From positions 1-33,223 of the forward strand of contig NZ_JABXKQ010000009.1 in the NCBI RefSeq assembly GCF_017114945.1: 33,223 bases of DNA. The letters are read 5' to 3'. The notes beneath the pieces were generated by a model that worked only from the letters and a program-made list of their open reading frames with translations, was not told the origin of the DNA and made no database searches. This document shows, one piece after another, positions 21,460-29,415 of this stretch; within the stretch, counting starts at the first letter, position 1; every line of letters starts with the position of its first letter. The position numbers and the translations under genes were made by a program. Origin of the DNA: Nostoc sp. JL34 (lineage in GTDB: Bacteria; Cyanobacteriota; Cyanobacteriia; Cyanobacteriales; Nostocaceae).

Positions 21460-24400
21460 TTAACGCAAATGATGCAGAAATTTTATCCAATCACTCCTGA
21501 AGATTTCTAATTGACATAATTGACATTTATTGCCTCGATAGTCAATTGTTGCGCTACAGAAATATGAAGACATTAGTTGAACGCTCTTAATGATTCCGAC
21601 TTGCCACTTGCGAACACTGTCGTTGAAAAACTCAACTTTATCCCCAACTTTCAATTCCGGGCAAGATAATTCGCTTTCTCGTGTATTTATCAATTCACCA
21701 TCTTGTCGAGGAGAAAACCCAGCTACAGGATGGCTGTCCAGGCTGTCCACTCCGTTTTCGACAAGATTTACTTCCTGGACAGGCTCAAACCCAGCCACAG
21801 TAAGACTGTCCAGGTTGTCCACAAAGTCATTGGAGACTGAAGGGTTATCAGTTAAATTGACAAATTGATTAACTGCACAATCAGAATTTAACTCATCTTT
21901 TTTTTGCAATGCTAATTCTTGGGGGGGGACAATTGGACAGGGTGGACAGCCCTGCTGTATAAGGCTTTCAGCCTGTCCAGAGTCCAATTGAGGGGTATTT
22001 AGTGGGTGGACAGGGTGGACAGGTAAGCTGTGTAAGGGTTCTGGCGTTTTGGTGGGGTGAAAAAACTCCTCGAATTCTTCTATTCCCCCTTCAAGGCATT
22101 TATCTTTAAAGCAATACCAAAATTCCGAAGAAGATTGTGAGCTATCCGGTGGCCCCTCCGGTACTTTCATCTCAAAGACCCCAGCCAGTGGTTCAATGAA
22201 TGCAAAGTGGGACTGAATTCTTTCACGCTTTCCGTTGACCGTGGGTGTCCAGCTACGTTCCTTGAAGTTGTGGGGCAAGACTGTTTTTAAATGGCTAATA
22301 AATTTGGACATCCCCAAAGGAGCATAACCATGTTCCCGGCAGTAAAGTACATACCAACTGTGTAAACGACTTTGTGGGATAAATGTTTCGGTCGATGAGG
22401 GGCGTAAGCACAAGTCCACAAAGGATTTGGTCGAGTCCCCGTACAAAGATGCCTCTAGCGCCAGATTCTTTGCCCGATCCGAACTTGGTGGCGATAACAA
22501 AATGCGATCGCGTTCTGCTCGTGGCATCGCTAAAGCCCAAGAAATTATGTCCGACTTCACCTCTTGTAGCTTCAGCCACAAGTCTGGGTCAGGGGTTATA
22601 TCTCGGTTTTTGACTGGGATTGGGTAAGCTCGACGCATCCAGCCGTCGCCAGCATTTTCGATTTGTAGATGACTTACAGAGGCAATCCAAAACCGAATGT
22701 ACCACTGGATTGAATAAGCTACTGGATTGAATAAAGCGCGTCCGCTCATTGGCCCATTGTCAACTAATTCGTAAAAAGCTCGGACTCCTTCGGCATAACC
22801 TCCTACGTCAGGGAATCCAAATATCCGCTTTCCACTTAAATATTGATGCCGTCCTTCAGGTGTAGAAATATCCGCAAAATGTGTGGCGCTACTAGAGCCG
22901 GACTCGCCAAATAAACTACTCCAAAACCTTCCCAATGTCCCCTTGCCCCCACCACTTAAGCCAATTAAGTGGGGAAACCGACCATAAGGGGCAGTTGGGT
23001 CTAAAAACATACTTGTGAACGCCCGAATCACTTCAACCAATTCTGACCCAAAGCTCTCATTTAGAAATTTCAGAAAAACTTCTGGGCATGGTTTGTTGGC
23101 CTCGTAATCGTGGGGAATAATATTAGTGAGGTAAAAATCTTTGCGATGAGGCATTTGTTCACCAGTTCGCAAATCAACAACACAATTGTTAAACCCTAAT
23201 AAATGAGTATTGGTTGGCAGTGGTTCTGCTGGTTCTAAGCGACTGCGGCAATATTTAAAGGCAGATTCCTTGTGTGCGTTAGTTTCGTAAGGCTTGGTTA
23301 TTCTCCAACCAAATGTTTTTGTGTAAGAGAGCTTGTAAGCGGATTCTCCAGCGTCAGCGAGGAGCTTGTAAGCTTTATTATCATCTTGGTGTTGCCATAG
23401 CAAATTCTCTTGTGACCACTTGTAAAAGGATGAATTTACTACCATCCATTCAGTTTGAGGAAAGATTTTTCGGTAAGCCCAGCCATCAAAAGTACCCGCC
23501 GTCACGCAGTTAGAATAGGGTAAATTCATGGCAGTGCATACAGGCAAGTAAAATGCCTCTGGGTCTGCTGGGTCAATATCTATTTTGGAATTAGATAAAT
23601 CCGTAACTTCTTTTTCAATAGTTTCGGATTCTGCCAAATCTTGCGATCGCTGCGCTACGGCCGCGTGAATCTCCTGCTCTAACCGACGGATAAATTCTGG
23701 TGTTTCCATCTGCCCCAAGATTTCTTTGATGTCACTTGATTTATATGGTAAATCGGGGCAGATGTCGTGAGGGTTAATTCCAATAAATGCAATTCCTACC
23801 TCGGCTGCACATTCAGAACACGTCTGGAGTTTCTTTAGCCCAGTGTCATCGGGGTCATGCAGAAAAACAATTAATCCTATGCCTGCTTCAATTGCGCGTT
23901 GATATTCTCTTGTGATAGTCTTTTTATCCCATCCACTGCCTTGGAACGTAATCCCAGCAAGACCATGCTTTCGACCAACTTCTACGCATCCCTCGCCTTC
24001 ATGCTGGAGTAGTGCTGGGGTGACATTTACTGATTTAGCACAGGCTAAAGCTTCATCAATGCGATATGCTCCCCAAGGCAAATCGCCTTTTTTCATTTGG
24101 GGTGTGCCATCAAGTCGCCTATGCCATTGCCGAAAGGTCTTGCTGTAACCTTTCTCCTTATTGGCATCTGGCCACTGGTAGCGAACCACCCATTGCGACT
24201 CTGAGTAAGGATAAATTGTTTCGGTGGCATTGCCCTCAACATCTTTTGGTGGTCTACTCGTTAATTTTTTCGGTTGGGGAATATCTGTTACAGTAGAGGT
24301 CAACATCACCAAACCTAATTCACCATCTGGAATTGGCGCACTTTTGGGCAAGATTCTCTTGGGCTTTGCTGCCAAACGGTTTAGGGATGGAGTGTAATTA

Positions 24401-24663
24401 GCCCCTGTCCTTTCTGCTAGAACTTCAGCCCAAGGTTTAATCGCCTCTCTGACGTGTTTGCACTCACAACCGTTAAAGCATCTGTACTTCCCGGTTTCTG
24501 GGACAATAGATAAGTCATTCCCGCCACAAACTGGACAAATAAACTTATCTTTAGCTTTGGACGGCTCTAGCTGGTCTTGAAAATTTCGGATGTCGAAGGA
24601 GGCGAACGCCCCTGGCATAGCGGAACCGCCAACGGACTCTTGTCCTGTTAATTGGGCTACCAT
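21460..24663 (-). CDS. Plasmid replication primase-helicase (zinc finger, DUF3854/TOPRIM-like, SF3 helicase)
   Basis: 1067 residues. A CHC-type zinc ribbon lies at 43-68 (CPVCGGND ... YRCFNGCECKH). A TOPRIM/DUF3854-like domain spans about 200-325, with Glu222 in LLQHEGEGCVEVG and Asp270/Asp272 in FLHDPDDTG. A primase-helicase region spans about 370-760, with SF3-type Walker A GLSGGGKGT (568-576) and a Walker B-like KRIFGFPDVGG (612-622). The variable tail (about 870-1000) is low in conserved residues. The last 65 residues (VGDKVEFFNDSVRKWQVGII ... IDYRGNKCQL) look like a KOW/SH3-type barrel. It should prime and unwind DNA to start plasmid replication. AAGGAT precedes the ATG at good spacing. 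This is the main replication candidate of the window. Confidence 0.82.
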   Translation of the reverse strand: MVAQLTGQESVGGSAMPGAFASFDIRNFQDQLEPSKAKDKFICPVCGGNDLSIVPETGKYRCFNGCECKHVREAIKPWAEVLAERTGANYTPSLNRLAAKPKRILPKSAPIPDGELGLVMLTSTVTDIPQPKKLTSRPPKDVEGNATETIYPYSESQWVVRYQWPDANKEKGYSKTFRQWHRRLDGTPQMKKGDLPWGAYRIDEALACAKSVNVTPALLQHEGEGCVEVGRKHGLAGITFQGSGWDKKTITREYQRAIEAGIGLIVFLHDPDDTGLKKLQTCSECAAEVGIAFIGINPHDICPDLPYKSSDIKEILGQMETPEFIRRLEQEIHAAVAQRSQDLAESETIEKEVTDLSNSKIDIDPADPEAFYLPVCTAMNLPYSNCVTAGTFDGWAYRKIFPQTEWMVVNSSFYKWSQENLLWQHQDDNKAYKLLADAGESAYKLSYTKTFGWRITKPYETNAHKESAFKYCRSRLEPAEPLPTNTHLLGFNNCVVDLRTGEQMPHRKDFYLTNIIPHDYEANKPCPEVFLKFLNESFGSELVEVIRAFTSMFLDPTAPYGRFPHLIGLSGGGKGTLGRFWSSLFGESGSSSATHFADISTPEGRHQYLSGKRIFGFPDVGGYAEGVRAFYELVDNGPMSGRALFNPVAYSIQWYIRFWIASVSHLQIENAGDGWMRRAYPIPVKNRDITPDPDLWLKLQEVKSDIISWALAMPRAERDRILLSPPSSDRAKNLALEASLYGDSTKSFVDLCLRPSSTETFIPQSRLHSWYVLYCREHGYAPLGMSKFISHLKTVLPHNFKERSWTPTVNGKRERIQSHFAFIEPLAGVFEMKVPEGPPDSSQSSSEFWYCFKDKCLEGGIEEFEEFFHPTKTPEPLHSLPVHPVHPLNTPQLDSGQAESLIQQGCPPCPIVPPQELALQKKDELNSDCAVNQFVNLTDNPSVSNDFVDNLDSLTVAGFEPVQEVNLVENGVDSLDSHPVAGFSPRQDGELINTRESELSCPELKVGDKVEFFNDSVRKWQVGIIKSVQLMSSYFCSATIDYRGNKCQLCQLEIFRSDWIKFLHHLR

Positions 24664-24677
24664 TGTGAAATCCTTGT

Positions 24678-24703
24678 GAGGTAAATTGTGTGGGCTTTAC
24701 CTC
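24678..24703. promoter_or_regulatory. Inverted repeat in the primase leader
   Basis: GAGGTAAA (24678-24685) and TTTACCTC (24696-24703) form a perfect 8-base inverted repeat 15-40 bases upstream of the primase start codon. The position suits an operator or a leader hairpin near the RBS controlling replication initiator synthesis. Confidence 0.4.
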
Positions 24704-25155
24704 CCCTGAAGATTCACCAAAATTTTAATCAAATTTCTCGTTAAACCCGTTGTAGGAAGTTGTAAGAAGTACTAGGAACTGATAACATTAGGTTATAAAG
24801 AAATTTAATAGAAAAAAACTACGGGGTGTCTTCTAAGACTGTTAAACAACTTGCAGCAAACAAGTTGAGTCTTGGGGAGGCATTCTTTTCTTATGTATAT
24901 CTGGTGACATGACACTTAGAAAAGATGGACTAAGGGTATAGTCTTATTACATAGTAAATTATCTCAGGCAAAAAAAATAATAAATATCTCAGCTTTATAA
25001 AATAAAACAATTTATCTATTTTCCTCAAGCCAAGACATAGCAAAGCTTTTACAAGTTTTTAACTAACATTAGAAACCAGATAAATACCCCACTATATTAA
25101 TACTAGTAGTGTGACTAAAAATAATTCAATTTGTTGATACTGCTTCAACTTGACC
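24704..25155. other. AT-rich region upstream of the primase, candidate origin
   Basis: No gene seen. Features are a tandem GTTGTAGGAA/GTTGTAAGAA near 24750, an inverted repeat CAACTTG/CAAGTTG near 24848-24868, and long AT-rich runs (24940-25020). The primase gene lies directly downstream, so an origin could be here, but no iteron array or DnaA box set was recognised. Confidence 0.3.
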
Positions 25156-25401
25156 TTAATCTAAGATTTTGACTGACTTAATACCTTGGCTGCATTTTGT
25201 CACTAACAGCCATCTTTTAGCCTCTGGTTCTAACGTGGGCATGATTCTCCAGTTGAAAACATCTGCCCAAGTTTCGATCCCGTGAGTGTTTGCAAAACTG
25301 ACTTCAAGTTCCTTGAACCGTACCCAATCGCGATCGCTGATAGCTGTCAAAACCGGGATAAATGTACTTAGTGGCATTAGAGTTGCTGTTTCAGTCAACA
25401 T
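25156..25401 (-). CDS. Hypothetical protein, 81 residues
   Basis: MLTETATLMPLSTFIPVLTA..., mostly alpha-helical with aromatic residues (WVRFKELEVSF, WADVFNWRIM, KRWLLVT). No membrane span and no recognised family. It lies 58 bases after the RHH gene on the same strand, with the GCGTA-type inverted repeat just before its start region. It may therefore be in the same operon and under the same repressor. Confidence 0.45.
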   Translation of the reverse strand: MLTETATLMPLSTFIPVLTAISDRDWVRFKELEVSFANTHGIETWADVFNWRIMPTLEPEAKRWLLVTKCSQGIKSVKILD

Positions 25402-25444
25402 ACCTGTTTTTATCTATAGCCTTTGAAAGCAATTCTACACCTAA

Positions 25445-25457
25445 TACGCTAGTACGC
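25445..25457. promoter_or_regulatory. GCGTA inverted repeat, candidate RHH operator
   Basis: TACGCTAGTACGC carries the word GCGTA in both orientations, immediately after the RHH stop and 44 bases before the next gene. The same word occurs twice upstream of the RHH gene. Confidence 0.4.
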
Positions 25458-25459
25458 AA

Positions 25460-25651
25460 TTATCCTTGTGAATGCTGCTTATCCAAAAATTCCTGGACTA
25501 GCTCACAGATCACGGTGTCCATTGTCCGATTATTTTTAACGCACCACAGCTTAAATTCTGTATGCATATCCTTTGGCATCCTTGCTCTAAGATGTGCCAC
25601 TTCATCTGGTTTATCCCCTTTAGGTCTACCCACAATTACGCAATTACTCAT
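25460..25651 (-). CDS. RHH (Arc/CopG-like) DNA-binding protein
   Basis: A 63-residue protein. EVAHLRARMPKDMHTEF gives a beta strand plus helix, and NNRTMDTVICELVQEFLD gives the turn and second helix of an RHH fold. The N-terminus VGRPKGDKPDE is a basic arm often seen in such repressors. It probably regulates its own promoter and the neighbouring hypothetical gene via GCGTA boxes at 25700-25726 and 25445-25457. It is divergent from the small gene and ParM operon at 25.9-27.6 kb. Confidence 0.75.
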   Translation of the reverse strand: MSNCVIVGRPKGDKPDEVAHLRARMPKDMHTEFKLWCVKNNRTMDTVICELVQEFLDKQHSQG

Positions 25652-25699
25652 AAACTCTACTTTTAGATTATCTACTTATAATCAGTAATTTTCATTTTT

Positions 25700-25726
25700 G
25701 CGTACTAGAGTTATAGCGTAATAGAG
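25700..25726. promoter_or_regulatory. Tandem GCGTAxTAGAG boxes upstream of the RHH gene
   Basis: GCGTACTAGAG (25700-25710) and GCGTAATAGAG (25716-25726) repeat with a 16-base period, about one and a half helical turns, some 50-75 bases upstream of the RHH start. This is the expected place for an autoregulatory operator. Confidence 0.5.
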
Positions 25727-25915
25727 TAATTTAGTGTTATAGTGTGGCTATGGCATAAATGCCACGGTTTGACGAAGCCTGTATCAGATGGTTGAAACGG
25801 CAGAGTTACTTAATTAGCCACCACGCAAAAGCAGAGAAGGCAAAAGCGCCAACGGCAGACAAGATACACGTATTCTTGGCGACTTTAGCCTGCAAATTTA
25901 TTTTGAGGAGAATTT

Positions 25916-26080
25916 ATGCGAGTAACAATCAGGCAATCTCTACACCCATTTATCAGCAATAAAGCGCAGGAATTAGGCATTAATGACTATGCAGAGGTAG
26001 TTAACTTCCTTTTACTTCAGATTTTGCAAAATTCGATGCTGTCACAGACTCAGGCTACTGGGAGCCAAGATACTCAGTAG
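25916..26080 (+). CDS. Small hypothetical protein (54 residues) upstream of the ParM operon
   Basis: ATG at 25916 with a strong GAGGAG 8 bases upstream. Sequence MRVTIRQSLHPFISNKAQEL, then GINDYAEVVNFLLLQILQNS. A beta-strand start followed by two helices separated by G-I-N-D-Y-A is compatible with a short RHH-type repressor. An overlapping frame from 25759 lacks an RBS and is not favoured. It ends at the edge of the GAAAC repeat array, so it may regulate or be regulated through those sites. Confidence 0.5.
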   Translation: MRVTIRQSLHPFISNKAQELGINDYAEVVNFLLLQILQNSMLSQTQATGSQDTQ

Positions 26081-26200
26081 TGTTTCATAGATACGTTTCA
26101 TGAAACAGTTTCAACGGTTGCATCAATGTTTCAGCCTCACAACAACCGTGAAACGCTACTTACACGAGCCAGAAACATGAAACATGAAACATGAAACGTT
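26081..26200. promoter_or_regulatory. GTTTC/GAAAC repeat array, candidate parC centromere/operator of the ParM system
   Basis: At least eight GAAAC or GTTTC words occur in 120 bases. They include the perfect palindrome GTTTCATGAAAC (26095-26106), several isolated copies, and a period-7 tandem run of GAAACAT ending in GAAACG (26172-26197). A CGGTTG/CAACCG inverted repeat encloses the middle. ParR-type RHH proteins bind arrays of short boxes upstream of parM; the position 60 bases before the ParM-like gene fits. Confidence 0.65.
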
Positions 26201-26260
26201 GGTTGATGATGACTACTTTTGCTTGTGACAGTGACGATAAAAAGTTGAGGGTAAAACGAT

Positions 26261-27445
26261 ATGTCAAGACCTAAAAAACAACCAACATCTATAAGTGCGA
26301 ATGCACCCAACACAAACGAGCCTGAAACTATAACAGAGAAAGCATCAATGCCATCAAAAAAGGTAATTCATTTGATGCTAGATGCTGGACGCTCCAGTAT
26401 TAAATATCAGGCTTTCGTTAATAACGAAACTGGCACAACACCAGTGATGAAGACCGAATCTTTAGTGTGTTGTGTGCCATCAGTGCCATTTGGAGAATTA
26501 GGAGCTTTCAGCCTAAGCCGAGGCAAAGATGAAAACAACAAAGATGTTGTAGAGCATTGGGTCGTTGGTAGCTCCGCCAGACTGCAAGGCAAAGAATATA
26601 TAGCGATGAGTGATTCCGAGAATCACAAAGTACACTACTTCCCCATCCTTGCATTAGGCGCAATCGCATCTCTGCCGAATCTGCTTGAGTTGTCCACGGG
26701 TACAAGCGCCAAGCGTAGAACCTTGCATATTCGTTTATCAACCCTCTCGCTAGCTTCCCCATTAGAACTAAAAAAAGCCATTGAACAATGCAAGTGGATA
26801 ACCGTAGATGGTGTTAGATACCGTTTGTGTTTTTCTAAACTTGGCTTTCTGGGATTTCCAGAGGGGTATGGCGCGTCACTTTGGGCAAGCGAACGCTTTG
26901 ACGATAAACAGTTCCATACTTTTGATATTGGATATGGTACAGCCACAATCAGCGAATACAGTAATCAAGGCTTATTACCAAAACGGGTAACTTGTAGTCC
27001 AAATGGTGGCGGTGGTGTTGCCACACTAATCAAAGAATTCTCCAGAGCATTGAGCAACACCGATTCTTCTAAAATGATTCGCCCCTCCCAACTGCGCGAG
27101 ATTTTAGAAACTGCAACCGTTGGTGATAACGGCATAAGTGCGATTGCACCTGATGGTGAAGACATTGGGACTGAGTTAGAGAACGCGATTCATTCATGGA
27201 TGAAAGATTCTCCCTTGGCTTATGCCCTAGATGACATATCCGTGAAAGCCAGACGCAGCAAAGTAACTTTGTGTGGCGGTGCATTTGCGATCCCACCTGT
27301 GCAGATGTTGATCAAAGAAAGATTACTTAAATCTTGTATTCCAGAAAGTAATTTGTTGATTCCAGAAAATCCGGGAACCGTTGCTTTATCAGAAATGAAA
27401 AAACTTTACTTAGGAGAAACGAGTGATGTTAAACAAGCGGCTTAA
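26261..27445 (+). CDS. parM: ParM/StbA-like actin-fold plasmid segregation ATPase
   Basis: A 394-residue protein with a 30-residue disordered N-terminus, then an actin fold. Phosphate-1 is LMLDAGRSSIKYQAF (38-52), phosphate-2 TFDIGYGTATISEY (220-233) and the adenosine motif VTLCGGAFAIPP with Cys338-Gly339-Gly340. Such proteins polymerise into filaments that push plasmid copies apart when capped by a ParR-parC complex. It overlaps the RHH gene downstream by about 20 bases and is preceded by the GAAAC array, which completes a parMRC layout. The symbol is given by family; the exact subfamily (ParM, AlfA, Alp) was not resolved. Confidence 0.8.
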   Translation: MSRPKKQPTSISANAPNTNEPETITEKASMPSKKVIHLMLDAGRSSIKYQAFVNNETGTTPVMKTESLVCCVPSVPFGELGAFSLSRGKDENNKDVVEHWVVGSSARLQGKEYIAMSDSENHKVHYFPILALGAIASLPNLLELSTGTSAKRRTLHIRLSTLSLASPLELKKAIEQCKWITVDGVRYRLCFSKLGFLGFPEGYGASLWASERFDDKQFHTFDIGYGTATISEYSNQGLLPKRVTCSPNGGGGVATLIKEFSRALSNTDSSKMIRPSQLREILETATVGDNGISAIAPDGEDIGTELENAIHSWMKDSPLAYALDDISVKARRSKVTLCGGAFAIPPVQMLIKERLLKSCIPESNLLIPENPGTVALSEMKKLYLGETSDVKQAA

Positions 27446-27620
27446 TTACAACGTCCCTCAAGACTTAACTCCAGCCATCAGAATGCTTGCAGAAATGGAT
27501 GGTACAACCCCCGCTTACTGGCTGAGAAAAGCTCTAGAGAAAGTAGTTTCGGAAAGATTTTCTGTCAATAGCAATCATCAAATCAACTTAGGGGATTTGG
27601 AGGCGATAAGAGGTGAATAA
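27426..27620 (+). CDS. ParR-like RHH protein
   Basis: 64 residues from ATG 27426, with AGGAGA at SD spacing inside the 3' end of the parM-like gene. MLNKRLNYNVPQDLTPAIRM, then AEMDGTTPAYWLRKALEKVV gives strand-helix-helix of RHH type. The short C-terminal tail (NLGDLEAIRGE) may be the filament-contacting part. Overlap with parM indicates translational coupling and the role of centromere-binding adaptor, with the GAAAC array as target. Confidence 0.65.
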   Translation: MLNKRLNYNVPQDLTPAIRMLAEMDGTTPAYWLRKALEKVVSERFSVNSNHQINLGDLEAIRGE

Positions 27621-27651
27621 TATCAAGTTTAACTTTCAAGCGAGGTGCGAA

Positions 27652-27873
27652 ATGAATAGCAATGTTAGCACAGAAGAAATAGTCATCGTTCTGGCTGGTG
27701 TTGAGCAAACTTTAAGGTTGATTCAAGCTACCCCCGAATACAGGAGGCTGCAAACATCGAAGCATTTTACTACATCAAATGACTTGGTTTTGAATGATGC
27801 CATTCAATCAATTTCTGAAGTTTTAGATGGCATTGAAAAAGTACAACTTGCTAACAGTTCTGATGAGTATTAA
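27652..27873 (+). CDS. Small hypothetical protein of the ParM operon
   Basis: 73 residues from ATG 27652 (GAGG upstream); a GTG at 27613 would overlap the previous gene and is less likely. Helical: EEIVIVLAGVEQTLRLIQAT, NDAIQSISEVLDGIEKVQLA. No membrane span, no recognised family. It lies 31 bases after the ParR-like gene. Confidence 0.5.
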   Translation: MNSNVSTEEIVIVLAGVEQTLRLIQATPEYRRLQTSKHFTTSNDLVLNDAIQSISEVLDGIEKVQLANSSDEY

Positions 27874-27877
27874 TTGT

Positions 27878-27910
27878 GCGAACGCTTGCCCGGACAAGAA
27901 AAGCGTTCGC
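27878..27910. promoter_or_regulatory. Intra-operon stem-loop
   Basis: Perfect arms GCGAACGCTT (27878-27887) and AAGCGTTCGC (27901-27910) with a 13-base loop, 5 bases after the stop of the preceding gene. There is no T-run, so it is more likely an mRNA-processing or stability element, or a dispersed palindrome, than a strong terminator. Confidence 0.4.
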
Positions 27911-27965
27911 CCAGTTGTGACTTATATCAGGGATGAAATCAGTACACACATTCAAGGATATCAAA

Positions 27966-28223
27966 ATGGCGCACCCCGTAGGATATTACTCTCTCTCTCA
28001 CGACAACGTACTAATTAAAGATATGTGTGAGACATGGGGGGAAGGACTAGAAAAGATGAGCGAATCAGACACGCTCTGGTTAATTGCAAAAATCGCACAT
28101 GAAGCATGGCTAGAGTGTGATTCTAGTGATGCTCCATCGGATGAGGCTTCTTCAGTATGGAAGCGGCTGTATGAGCTAAAGCAATGGGAGAAGTTTGCAC
28201 TAATCAGCGCAATGGCACAGTGA
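27966..28223 (+). CDS. Small hypothetical protein of the ParM operon
   Basis: 85 residues from ATG 27966 (AAGGAT upstream); the in-frame ATG at 27933 is weaker. Trp- and Glu-rich helical protein: MSESDTLWLIAKIAHEAWLE, SVWKRLYELKQWEKFALI. Acidic, soluble, no family recognised. Its TGA overlaps the region of the next start (TGAGATG), so the two are co-translated. Confidence 0.5.
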   Translation: MAHPVGYYSLSHDNVLIKDMCETWGEGLEKMSESDTLWLIAKIAHEAWLECDSSDAPSDEASSVWKRLYELKQWEKFALISAMAQ

Positions 28224-28224
28224 G

Positions 28225-28635
28225 ATGTACAAGAAGCAATTGTATTTAGCCTTGGTTGGTGTCGGGGTCTGCTTCTTGCCTGTAATTATCCCCTTAGTAC
28301 CCAAGTTGGGGGCTTATGCAGAAGCCGAAAGATTAAAAGCCACCGAAGGATTAGAACGTCAGCGCATAGAAGAACGGGCAAAAACCAGCGATGCCTTATA
28401 CGAGGCGGGAGTCATGCCCACAACTCGAAAACTAAGAATCACGAATTACTTAGATAGCGCTAAACGCAATCCCAGACCAGACACAACCCTTTATCAAAAT
28501 GATGAGATTATTGATGTCTTTGACGCAACGGGTAGGTGTATTGGGCTAATTGAAGAAGGAATTTGGAAGTGGAAGCACAAAGCCAAAGGGATTTGTAAAA
28601 GCGTTCAAAATATCAAACCAGTAAGGAGGAAGTAA
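28225..28635 (+). CDS. Hypothetical protein with N-terminal membrane anchor
   Basis: 136 residues. Residues 5-28 are hydrophobic (LYLALVGVGVCFLPVIIPLV), an uncleaved anchor or signal peptide. A charged helix follows (EAERLKATEGLERQRIEERA), then a compact region with DEIIDVFDATGRCIGLIEEG and a basic end. The topology suggests a single-pass protein with a periplasmic or cytoplasmic soluble domain. It sits 1 base after one gene and overlaps the next by one base, deep inside the operon leading to the membrane protein and ATPase. Confidence 0.55.
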   Translation: MYKKQLYLALVGVGVCFLPVIIPLVPKLGAYAEAERLKATEGLERQRIEERAKTSDALYEAGVMPTTRKLRITNYLDSAKRNPRPDTTLYQNDEIIDVFDATGRCIGLIEEGIWKWKHKAKGICKSVQNIKPVRRK

Positions 28636-29351
28636 TGGCGTTAGGAACATCTGGTGCAGAAAGTAATAGCACTGGTAACAGCGATGGTAAACCCAAGGGT
28701 AAGAAGCGAACGCTTGGTGAAATCATTGATTTTTGCGCCAAAGCTGTTGTGATGATTGTTGGCTTACCCATTAGGGCAGCCGCCGCGATTGTCAATCAGT
28801 TTGTTGCTAACGGTGGCGCGGGTCGTGCATTAGTTGGCGGGATTTTATTTATTGGCGGTTCTGTAATTAGTGCTGATTCAACTTGGCAATTAATCTTTAC
28901 TGGGCCCCCTGTTTGTCCTTGGTTTGAGCCGGCTTGGAATTGGCTAAATGTGCCGTTTGCACTGTTCAACCCCTTGTTTTATTTGGCATTTATGGTTTCT
29001 GTAGGTGTTCAAGTAATCGAAGCCCACGCCCTACGCGGTAAAAACCCAGATTCAGCTAGGCGGGAACTTCAAGACCATATCATTTATGAGCTTGAAACCA
29101 AGCCTAGTGGCAAGATTGACCTTGTTGGTGAGCTTTGGAAGGATTATAAGACCGCAGGTACACGCGATCGCTCTAGCGCTGGGTTAGTTGTGATTGCGGT
29201 TTGGGCATTCGATATTGTCACCACCTTTGCGGCTCGTAACCCATTCGACTACACAGCCCCATTCATGATTTTGGGTTGCATCTTATTTAACATCGGCACA
29301 ATGATGGCGGGTGAAATTGGGTTCGCTATTTGGCGGTTGACCAAAGATTAA
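28635..29351 (+). CDS. Polytopic membrane protein, complete copy
   Basis: 238 residues. Start ATG overlaps the previous stop (TAATG) with AAGGAGG just upstream. A basic polar N-terminus (1-28) precedes hydrophobic segments at about 32-55, 62-80, 102-130, 182-199 and 208-233, i.e. four to five membrane helices. A soluble loop (RRELQDHIIYELETK ... LVGELWKDYKTAGTRDRS) lies between the third and fourth. No known family. It precedes a P-loop ATPase in both copies present in this window, so I infer that they form a membrane complex. The 3' 118 bases are 115/118 identical to the left end of the window. Confidence 0.65.
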   Translation: MALGTSGAESNSTGNSDGKPKGKKRTLGEIIDFCAKAVVMIVGLPIRAAAAIVNQFVANGGAGRALVGGILFIGGSVISADSTWQLIFTGPPVCPWFEPAWNWLNVPFALFNPLFYLAFMVSVGVQVIEAHALRGKNPDSARRELQDHIIYELETKPSGKIDLVGELWKDYKTAGTRDRSSAGLVVIAVWAFDIVTTFAARNPFDYTAPFMILGCILFNIGTMMAGEIGFAIWRLTKD

Positions 29352-29352
29352 A

Positions 29353-29393
29353 GTGAGCGCCGCTTAATAACTCTTGAGTGGAGCGGCACTCAC
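29353..29393 (+). promoter_or_regulatory. Leader hairpin before the broken ATPase copy
   Basis: GTGAG-c-GCCGCT (29353-29364) pairs with AGCGGC-a-CTCAC (29382-29393), a 12-base stem with one mismatch. It sits between the membrane-protein stop and the ATPase ATG at 29416. The first copy keeps the inner part of the stem at 126-155. Confidence 0.45.
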
Positions 29394-29415
29394 TACTCAA
29401 CAGGGCATTTCTTTT

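Noticed and set aside
25759..25962. 67-codon plus-strand frame upstream of the ParM operon
   Set aside because: No RBS at its ATG and it overlaps a better small gene (25916-26080) that has a strong GAGGAG.
26172..26197. Tandem GAAACAT run as a CRISPR-like array
   Set aside because: Units are 7 bases with no spacers and no cas genes; position before a parM-like gene fits a centromere or operator.
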